DNA of 23,867 nucleotides from VBAS01 sp964581455 (GTDB lineage: Bacteria > Bacteroidota > Bacteroidia > Chitinophagales > Chitinophagaceae): NCBI GenBank assembly GCA_964581455.1, contig CAZOOT010000039.1:1-23867 (forward strand), in the 5' to 3' direction. Made by a program: the position numbers and the translations under genes. This document shows, one piece after another, positions 14,984 through 20,311 of the stretch. How positions within the stretch are numbered: position 1 is the first letter of the stretch; every line of letters starts with the position of its first letter. Below the pieces are notes generated by a model. The model was not told the DNA's origin. It searched no databases and was given only the letters and a program-made list of their open reading frames with translations.

Positions 14984-15119
14984 TTACTATTGTTGGCTTC
15001 GGCATGCATTATTGTTGGCTTCGACAAGCTCAGCCAACAACGAACATCACTACATATTCAGCAATAGAGATGCAGCTGGCTGAGCTCTGAGCTTGTCGAA
15101 GGGGCGAAACCAGCGGGCC
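14984..15119 (+). repeat. dispersed palindromic repeat, copy F, with duplicated left end
   Basis: The left end appears twice: ttactattgttggcttcggc at 14984 and then cattattgttggcttcgaca at 15007. After it come agctcagccaacaacgaaca, tcactacatattcagcaata, gagatgcagctggctgagct, and the right arm ctgagcttgtcgaaggggcg, ending gaaaccagcgggcc. Same orientation as all other copies. The doubled left end is also seen next to copy B, so it is a feature of the family. Confidence 0.85.
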
Positions 15120-15153
15120 AAAAGCCAAAAAAATGCAACAACAACAGGGGCGA

Positions 15154-15226
15154 CCAACAGCAACCAACGACACTCCCACTGCATCCTACCAACAGCAACC
15201 AACAGCGACACTCCCACTGCATCCTA
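15154..15226 (+). repeat. tandem duplication of a 35-38 bp unit
   Basis: Unit one, 15154-15187: accaacagcaaccaac then gacactcccactgcatcct. Unit two, 15189-15226: the same with three extra bases (agc) before gacactcccactgcatcct. No coding sense is apparent. Confidence 0.75.
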
Positions 15227-15285
15227 CCAATAACAATGGCGTCTGCTATCATTAATATTTTATTTGGAGAGGCTGCGGGCAAGAC

Positions 15286-15301
15286 CCCGGGCGGACGGAA
15301 C
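15286..15301 (+). repeat. GC-rich 16-bp word, copy 1
   Basis: cccgggcggacggaac, identical to 15833-15848. It is strongly GC-rich for its surroundings and the two copies are direct repeats on either side of the 15320-15730 gene. Confidence 0.6.
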
Positions 15302-15319
15302 CCGCACAGAGATGATCAT

Positions 15320-15730
15320 TCATTTATTTACAGGCTTCATGGAAACAATATTATCTACTACAAACGGACTATATCCCCTCCAGGGAAGAGCTCCTTTATA
15401 TTCTTTATAATGCAGGTCAAAATAATTACCGCTGTTATTCATCAGTATATTGGCAATACTATCATTCACTACTGAAAATTCAAATTCATAAGACTGAATA
15501 GTACCGGCTGTCTTTGAACGAAACCCTGATTGTATCAACTTGCCTTCATAGGTTTTAAAAATATTCCCTTTTTTCACTACATAATTCAACTCTCCCGATT
15601 TTACTCCTTCGCCAAATACAAAATAATATTTCCACCAAAAAATAATAATGAGTGTAAGAATAAATATGATACCTATCCATTTCAGTATCTTCTTAACTCC
15701 GCTTTTCTTTGTTGGTTGAATATCCGCCAT
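15320..15730 (-). CDS. small membrane-anchored conserved protein
   Basis: Protein of 136 residues with one membrane segment (about 17-35, ILKWIGIIFILTLIIIFWWK) after a short Lys-rich N-terminus, then a soluble, beta-rich, probably extracytoplasmic domain. The segment GVKSGELNYVVKKGNIFKTY (about 42-61) followed by EGKL and QSYEFEFSV resembles short Bacteroidota proteins that carry the label 6-phosphogluconate dehydrogenase. It has no dehydrogenase motifs, so that label is not supported. The end YKGALPWRGYSPFVVDNI is also characteristic of this set. No function proposed. Monocistronic; the 16-bp GC-rich words at 15286 and 15833 bracket it. Confidence 0.78.
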   Translation of the reverse strand: MADIQPTKKSGVKKILKWIGIIFILTLIIIFWWKYYFVFGEGVKSGELNYVVKKGNIFKTYEGKLIQSGFRSKTAGTIQSYEFEFSVVNDSIANILMNNSGNYFDLHYKEYKGALPWRGYSPFVVDNIVSMKPVNK

Positions 15731-15832
15731 TCGTTGTTTTTGAAAATGTGATTTGAGTACGAATGTACTGAAGAAAACTTACCAGCCAAATGAGTTTGGG
15801 TTGCTTAAACATCGGGGTCGGCGGAGCCAGAA

Positions 15833-15848
15833 CCCGGGCGGACGGAAC
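15833..15848 (+). repeat. GC-rich 16-bp word, copy 2
   Basis: cccgggcggacggaac, preceded by the GC-rich gggtcggcggagcc. Same orientation as the copy at 15286-15301. It lies 103 bases upstream of the small membrane protein gene start. Confidence 0.6.
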
Positions 15849-15888
15849 AACGCTTATTTTCTTTTGTTAAATTTCATTATTGAATAGA

Positions 15889-15904
15889 TTTTTCAGCTTT
15901 TACA
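15889..15904 (+). repeat. shared upstream word agatttttcagctttt
   Basis: Identical 16 bases at 8588-8603, in both cases preceded by attgaa, with an aaatttc-att stretch 15-25 bases further upstream. One copy lies about 125 bases before the DUF1328 gene, the other about 207 before ybbA. It could be a regulatory site or a remnant of a dispersed element. Confidence 0.4.
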
Positions 15905-16028
15905 AGGCTATTGCGGATAGGAATAATATAAATGATTTCAACAATAGTGTAACAGTTATACAGGCAAACCAACTCAAATTTGTATTTAGTATTAAGAAGA
16001 CATTTTTTAAGAAACAAAAAATTATATT

Positions 16029-16193
16029 ATGTTACGCTGGGCAGTCATTTTTATTATTATTGCAATTATTGCAGGAGTATTTGGTTTTGGTGGCATTGCC
16101 GCTGGATCAGCGGGTATTGCAAAAATTCTGTTTTTTATTTTCCTGGTCTTGTTTCTGATCACATTCATTTCCGGACGCAGAAGGAGAGTTTAA
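16029..16193 (+). CDS. DUF1328 family small membrane protein (YtjA-like)
   Basis: A 54-residue, highly hydrophobic protein beginning MLRWAVIFIIIAIIAGVFGF and ending RRRRV. The pattern of two membrane helices around GFGGIAAGSAGIAKILFFIF is that of DUF1328/YtjA proteins, which are small inner-membrane proteins of unknown role, often stress-induced. The length is normal for the family (about 50-60). Followed by another small membrane-protein gene 65 bases downstream in the same direction, so the two are probably cotranscribed. Confidence 0.88.
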   Translation: MLRWAVIFIIIAIIAGVFGFGGIAAGSAGIAKILFFIFLVLFLITFISGRRRRV

Positions 16194-16258
16194 AAGATGC
16201 TGAAACTTCATTCTTTACTATCATAAACAAATTTTTTCCTACCACTTAAAAGCAGATT

Positions 16259-16471
16259 ATGAAAAAAATTATTATACAATCAGGTTTTCTTTTAATGGTC
16301 ACTTTTTTTTCACTTCAATCCTGGGCACAGGATAAAGTTGTAGATGTGAATATTACTACCGGAAAAAATAATCCTGAGTGGTATCAGCAACCATGGGTCT
16401 GGATAGCTGGAGGAGCTGTGTTTATTCTTTTACTGGTGGCTATTGCCAAGGGAGGCAGGAAAAAAGAATAA
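16259..16471 (+). CDS. small exported membrane protein
   Basis: A 70-residue protein with an N-terminal signal peptide (MKKIIIQSGFLLMVTFFSLQ, then SWAQ, probable cleavage after the Ala before Gln), a short exported segment DKVVDVNITTGKNNPEWYQQ, a C-terminal membrane helix (PWVWIAGGAVFILLLVAIA, about 44-62) and a basic end KGGRKKE. From memory, very similar small proteins are found across Bacteroidota, often near DUF1328 or stress genes; no function is known. Likely cotranscribed with the DUF1328 gene. Confidence 0.75.
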   Translation: MKKIIIQSGFLLMVTFFSLQSWAQDKVVDVNITTGKNNPEWYQQPWVWIAGGAVFILLLVAIAKGGRKKE

Positions 16472-16506
16472 CAGGACGGGAATAAACTCTGACCAACAAG
16501 CTAATT

Positions 16507-17013
16507 TTAAAAGCTTTTTCTTTTTTTACTCAATTGTACCTTCTCTAACTGGATAATTTCTTTTTCAACCATGTAATTTACAAGAGCAGCATATACAGAT
16601 GATTTCAGTTCATCTGCAGAAGAAAATTTTTTTCTGATCAAAACGGCCTGTGCTTTTTGAATGAGCTGTTGTTCTTTTATATGTCTTTCTTTTTCCGGAT
16701 GAGCCGTTAAAAAAACAAGCCGGGTTTTATGCAATATTGAAGCATGATCAAATTCAAGTTCGGTGGGTGATATACCTTCTTTGTTTTCGGATCCGTAATC
16801 CTTTCCCATTATTCCGAGGTAAATATCACAGAGCTCCACTTCACGCAGGTAAAGATGATCCGCTTTTTGATCCTGTGCAGGTAATAATTCAAAAAGAAAA
16901 GGTTCAAAAAATTTTCCAAGCAATGCATCGGCAAGAATATAATCATGTAACGCCTTTCGTTCTTCTGCAAACTCGGCCTGCACACTGCTGATAAATATTT
17001 TTTTCTTCGCCAT
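16507..17013 (-). CDS. short DUF4062 protein (possibly truncated)
   Basis: Protein of 168 residues consisting of little more than a DUF4062 domain: KKIFISSVQAEFAEERKALH at the N-terminus, FFEPFLFELLPAQDQKADHLY, then LREVELCDIYLGIMGKDYGS, the GISPTELEFDHA box and RLVFLTA. In better-known proteins this domain stands at the N-terminus of a longer polypeptide that continues into an AlbA_2/RecG-like NTP-binding and winged-helix region. Here the reading frame ends shortly after the YAALVNYMVEKEIIQ segment, with a basic tail QLSKKRKSF. So it is either a stand-alone form or the remains of a longer gene. The start codon lies one base after the stop of a short open remnant (17015-17131), indicating a disturbed or coupled upstream gene. 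Confidence 0.8.
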   Translation of the reverse strand: MAKKKIFISSVQAEFAEERKALHDYILADALLGKFFEPFLFELLPAQDQKADHLYLREVELCDIYLGIMGKDYGSENKEGISPTELEFDHASILHKTRLVFLTAHPEKERHIKEQQLIQKAQAVLIRKKFSSADELKSSVYAALVNYMVEKEIIQLEKVQLSKKRKSF

Positions 17014-17014
17014 A

Positions 17015-17131
17015 CTATGCTGCTAATATTTTTTTTTCTAATTCAATCATTTCTTCAGCTTCCTCTTTGCTGAATAATCCAGGAATGACCTTGGTCCTGT
17101 GTTCTGATTTCGAGAATAAGTTGTGTACTAT
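17015..17131 (-). pseudogene. 3' remnant of an unknown gene upstream of DUF4062
   Basis: The minus-strand frame ending at TAG 17015-17017 is open back to a TAA at 17132-17134 and reads VHNLFSKSEHRTKVIPGLFS then KEEAEEMIELEKKILAA. It has a coding-like amphipathic end but no usable start codon except an ATG near the end. The stop and the DUF4062 ATG are one base apart, as in a coupled gene pair, so the 5' part of the first gene has probably been lost. Family not recognised. Confidence 0.4.
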
Positions 17132-17274
17132 TTACTATCCGAAAATAAGCAAAGCTGAATAGAATTGTTGCAGTACAAGTGAGTGACACAACGGAAGCTT
17201 AATCAAGGCCCAAAAGCCGGCTAAATCAAACTCAATTTCTCTATTCCCAAATTTCTGATTTCCCTCTCAACCCC

Positions 17275-17282
17275 TATCTTTG
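17275..17282 (+). promoter_or_regulatory. candidate -7 element TATCTTTG for hppA
   Basis: Exact fit to TAnnTTTG, 55 bases before the ATG at 17337. It overlaps the TTG at 17280 that would otherwise be an upstream start, supporting ATG 17337. A GC-rich potential hairpin (cccctgccag-aagt-ctgccgggg, 17287-17309) follows in the leader. Confidence 0.5.
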
Positions 17283-17336
17283 CCCGCCCCTGCCAGAAGT
17301 CTGCCGGGGTTAATTTTTGACAAAGAAAATACACTC

Positions 17337-19718
17337 ATGGACTATTTGATTTATCTCGTTCCCGCAATGGGCATTATTGGTCTTTTATACACCCTTGTAA
17401 AGTTTAAATGGGTTTCCAGGCAGGATGCCGGAAATGAACGTATGCAGGAGATCAGTAAATATATTGCTGATGGCGCCATGGCTTTTCTGAAAGCCGAATG
17501 GAAAATTCTCGGATACTTTGTAGTAGTGGTGGGCATTTTGCTGGCTGTAATGGCCAGTACCAATCCGCATGGTCACTGGCTGATAGCCGGGGCATTTGTA
17601 GTGGGTGCTGTTTTCAGCGCTACGGCCGGGTATATCGGTATGAAAGTGGCCACCAAGGCCAATGTTCGTACCGCACAGGCGGCCCGTACCAGTTTAAGCA
17701 AGGCATTGGCGGTTTCTTTTACAGGAGGATCAGTAATGGGTCTGGGTGTGGCCGGTTTGGCCGTGCTTGGCCTGGGTGGTTTATTTATTATACTTAAAAT
17801 GTATTTTGTTCCGGATGGCGCATCGGTGAACAGTGCTGAAATGCTGAGAGCGGTGGAAGTGCTGACCGGTTTTTCTTTAGGTGCAGAATCTATTGCCCTT
17901 TTTGCCCGTGTGGGCGGAGGTATTTATACAAAGGCCGCTGATGTGGGTGCCGACCTGGTGGGTAAGGTAGAAGCGGGTATTCCTGAAGATGATCCACGTA
18001 ATCCTGCAACCATTGCGGATAATGTAGGAGATAATGTGGGCGACGTAGCAGGTATGGGTGCCGATCTTTTCGGTTCTTATGTGGCTACCGTTCTGGCAAC
18101 AATTGTATTGGGTCAGCAAACCGTAGTAACAGGTGATGATGGATTGGGTGGCATGTCTCCTATCCTGCTGCCGATGTTGCTGGCGGGTGTGGGTATTTTA
18201 TTTTCTATAGTAGGTACCTGGTTTGTTCGTGTAAGCGATGCAGCCGGTATCAATACAGATAATGTGCAGAAGGCGCTGAACATGGGTAACTGGGGTTCCA
18301 TTATTCTTACGGCCATTGCTTCTGTTGGATTGGTGTACTGGATACTTCCTGAAACCATGTCGCTTCGTGGTCATGAATTTTCCAACTGGGGAGTACTGGG
18401 TGCTATTGCTGTGGGCCTGGTGGTTGGTACGCTGATGAGCATTATTACAGAATATTATACTGCCATGGGCAAGCGTCCGGTAAAAAGTATTATCAGGCAG
18501 TCCGTAACCGGGCATGCTACAAATATTATTGGTGGTCTTGCAGTGGGAATGGAATCAACTTTTCTGCCGATACTTGTTTTAGCAGGTGGTATCTGGGGTT
18601 CTTATATCTGTGCCGGATTATATGGTGTAGCCATTGCTGCTGCCGGTATGATGGCAACTACGGCCATGCAGCTGGCAATTGATGCCTTCGGTCCTATTGC
18701 AGATAACGCCGGTGGAATAGCGGAAATGAGTGAGTTACCAAAAGAAGTTCGTGAAAAAACTGATGTGCTGGATGCAGTGGGTAATACAACGGCTGCTGCC
18801 GGAAAAGGATTTGCGATTGCCTCTGCTGCCTTAACAGCACTGGCATTGTTTGCAGCCTTTGTAGGTGTAGCGGGCATTGATGGTATAGATATATATAAAG
18901 CAGAAGTGCTTGCCTCCTTATTTGTGGGTGCCATGATCCCTTTCATCTTTTCTTCTCTTGCCATCCGTGCAGTGGGCGAAGCAGCCATGGCCATGGTGGA
19001 AGAAGTGAGAAGACAGTTCAAAACCATTCCGGGTATTATGGAAGGAACGGGAAAACCTGAGTATGAAAAATGTGTGGCCATCTCTACGGAAGCTTCTATC
19101 AAGAAGATGATGTTGCCGGGTGCCATTACCATTATTTCTCCATTGGTAATTGGTTTTACACCGGGTCTTGGTGCAGAAGCATTGGGTGGTTTTCTGGCCG
19201 GTGCTACGGTGAGTGGTGTGTTGATGGGTATGTTTCAAAACAATGCCGGTGGTGCGTGGGATAATGCAAAAAAGAGTTTTGAAAAGGGTGTGGAGATAAA
19301 TGGTGAGATGTATTATAAAAAATCAGAACCGCATAAAGCATCAGTTACGGGTGATACGGTGGGTGATCCTTTTAAAGATACTTCGGGTCCATCCATGAAT
19401 ATCCTGATCAAGCTGATGTCGATCGTTTCGCTGGTAATTGCTCCTACCCTTGCACAGATGAGCGGACATACGGCTAATGCTGTAGAGGGACATAAAATAG
19501 AGATGACAGTTACTTCAGATAACGGTGAGGATAATAAATTAATAACCGCATTGAAAGAAGACGGATTGATACAGGATGGGAATTATACAATCGAATTAAG
19601 CGGTGATTCACTTTTAATAAATAATATATTACAACCGATTGAAATATTGGAAAAGTATCGTATTCTTGTGGGGAGCAATCAAAAGCTCAAGATAGTTAGT
19701 GAAAATGTTTTAAAATAA
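17337..19718 (+). CDS. hppA: membrane-bound K+-dependent ion-translocating pyrophosphatase
   Basis: Integral inner-membrane pyrophosphatase (793 residues from ATG 17337) that couples pyrophosphate hydrolysis to H+ or Na+ export. Family hallmarks seen: GGGIYTKAADVGADLVGKVE (193-212), the loop EDDPRNPATIADNVGDNVGD (217-236), and DNAGGIAEM (456-464). The K+-dependence box reads GNTTAAAGKG (482-491), with Ala486 and Gly489, the K+-dependent form. Asp243 of the ion gate is present, but the position equal to Glu246 of the Thermotoga enzyme is Gly246 (DLFGSY); a Glu appears instead at 184 in TM5 (LGAESIALF). This arrangement is known from K+-dependent H+ pumps such as that of Flavobacterium johnsoniae, so H+ transport is my inference. 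An extra 86-residue domain follows the last helix (708-793). Monocistronic with a strong terminator. Confidence 0.95.
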   Translation: MDYLIYLVPAMGIIGLLYTLVKFKWVSRQDAGNERMQEISKYIADGAMAFLKAEWKILGYFVVVVGILLAVMASTNPHGHWLIAGAFVVGAVFSATAGYIGMKVATKANVRTAQAARTSLSKALAVSFTGGSVMGLGVAGLAVLGLGGLFIILKMYFVPDGASVNSAEMLRAVEVLTGFSLGAESIALFARVGGGIYTKAADVGADLVGKVEAGIPEDDPRNPATIADNVGDNVGDVAGMGADLFGSYVATVLATIVLGQQTVVTGDDGLGGMSPILLPMLLAGVGILFSIVGTWFVRVSDAAGINTDNVQKALNMGNWGSIILTAIASVGLVYWILPETMSLRGHEFSNWGVLGAIAVGLVVGTLMSIITEYYTAMGKRPVKSIIRQSVTGHATNIIGGLAVGMESTFLPILVLAGGIWGSYICAGLYGVAIAAAGMMATTAMQLAIDAFGPIADNAGGIAEMSELPKEVREKTDVLDAVGNTTAAAGKGFAIASAALTALALFAAFVGVAGIDGIDIYKAEVLASLFVGAMIPFIFSSLAIRAVGEAAMAMVEEVRRQFKTIPGIMEGTGKPEYEKCVAISTEASIKKMMLPGAITIISPLVIGFTPGLGAEALGGFLAGATVSGVLMGMFQNNAGGAWDNAKKSFEKGVEINGEMYYKKSEPHKASVTGDTVGDPFKDTSGPSMNILIKLMSIVSLVIAPTLAQMSGHTANAVEGHKIEMTVTSDNGEDNKLITALKEDGLIQDGNYTIELSGDSLLINNILQPIEILEKYRILVGSNQKLKIVSENVLK

Positions 19719-19749
19719 ATAAAGAGTCTAATCAAGGAACCATTCCTAA

Positions 19750-19785
19750 ATGTCCTGCTGTTTCTACAGCGGGACATCTTTTTTT
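19750..19785 (+). terminator. intrinsic terminator after hppA
   Basis: atgtcctgctgt-ttct-acagcgggacat, a 12-base stem with a single G-U wobble, followed by ctttttttt. It starts 32 bases after the hppA stop and separates it from the blaI-type gene. Confidence 0.92.
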
Positions 19786-19876
19786 ATAAATGTTTCCGGG
19801 CCCAGGTAACTTTTTTCCCTCCTCCCCGTCCTATGGTTAATGCATGTTAAAAAAACCTAAATAATCTTTAGAAAAA

Positions 19877-19905
19877 TTGTCCATACGAAATAAGTCGTAT
19901 ATTCG
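19877..19905 (+). promoter_or_regulatory. core promoter with embedded palindromic operator for the BlaI/M56 operon
   Basis: A TTG -33 element (19877-19879) and a TATATTCG -7 element (19898-19905, one mismatch to TAnnTTTG) are spaced by 18 bases. The perfect inverted repeat ATACGA-AATAAG-TCGTAT (19883-19900) fills the spacer and overlaps the -7 element. BlaI/MecI proteins bind such dyads and repress their own operon, so this is the likely autoregulatory site. Confidence 0.6.
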
Positions 19906-19925
19906 ATGTACAAAAGCAATAACTC

Positions 19926-20309
19926 ATGGCAAAAACCAGGTACATAAAACCAACAGAAAGCGAACTGGAAATTCTGCAGGTGCTTTGGTCAAAAGGACTG
20001 GCTACAGTTCGTGAAGTGCATGAAGAACTTTCAAAATTTAAGGATGCAGGCTATACCACTACCCTGAAGCTGATGCAGATCATGAATGAAAAAGGACTGG
20101 TGAAAAGAGATGACAGTATGCGTACCCATGTGTACCAGTCAGCCGTGAATAAAGAGTTTACGCAAAAACATATTTTATCGAAAATGATTGATTCACTTTT
20201 TGGTGGTTCATCTACCCAACTGGTGATTCAGGCTCTTGGCGAGCATAAAGCCACCGTGGAGGAATTGGAAAAGATCCAGGTGATTCTGGATAAACTCAAA
20301 ACCAGATAG
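19926..20309 (+). CDS. BlaI/MecI/CopY-family transcriptional repressor
   Basis: Winged-helix repressor of 127 residues. The N-terminal domain (about 1-75) has the family pattern KPTESELEILQVLWSKGLAT, VREVHEEL, then GYTTTLKLMQIMNEKGLVKR (recognition region), and YQSAV. The C-terminal half (LSKMIDSLFGGSSTQLVIQA, then helices to LDKLKTR) is the dimerisation and protease-sensitive region. BlaI-type proteins are inactivated by cleavage dependent on the adjacent BlaR1/MecR1-type M56 protease. That gene starts two bases after this stop. A palindrome in the promoter (19883-19900) is its probable operator. No beta-lactamase or penicillin-binding gene is in view, so the controlled process is unknown. 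Confidence 0.93.
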   Translation: MAKTRYIKPTESELEILQVLWSKGLATVREVHEELSKFKDAGYTTTLKLMQIMNEKGLVKRDDSMRTHVYQSAVNKEFTQKHILSKMIDSLFGGSSTQLVIQALGEHKATVEELEKIQVILDKLKTR

Positions 20310-20311
20310 AC

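Larger units (their letters stand above)
14924..15319. other. 396-bp intergenic region made mostly of repeats
   Basis: No gene. Contains a stray arm (tgtctgagcttgccgaagac, about 14950-14970), repeat copy F (14984-15119), a CAA-rich stretch, a near-perfect 35-38 bp tandem duplication (15154-15226) and a GC-rich word cccgggcggacggaac (15286-15301) that recurs at 15833-15848. Confidence 0.6.

Noticed and set aside
15236..15475. Plus-strand 79-codon open frame
   Set aside because: It starts in repeat DNA and runs antisense into the 15320-15730 gene, with no recognisable protein features.
17280..17336. Upstream TTG start for hppA, adding 19 residues
   Set aside because: The TTG is part of a TATCTTTG promoter element and the added residues (PAPARSLPG) are not family-like; ATG 17337 begins the usual first helix.
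18602..19132. 176-codon minus-strand open frame
   Set aside because: It lies entirely inside hppA on the opposite strand; the composition is low-complexity Ala/Ser/Met from reading Gly/Ala-rich helices backwards.
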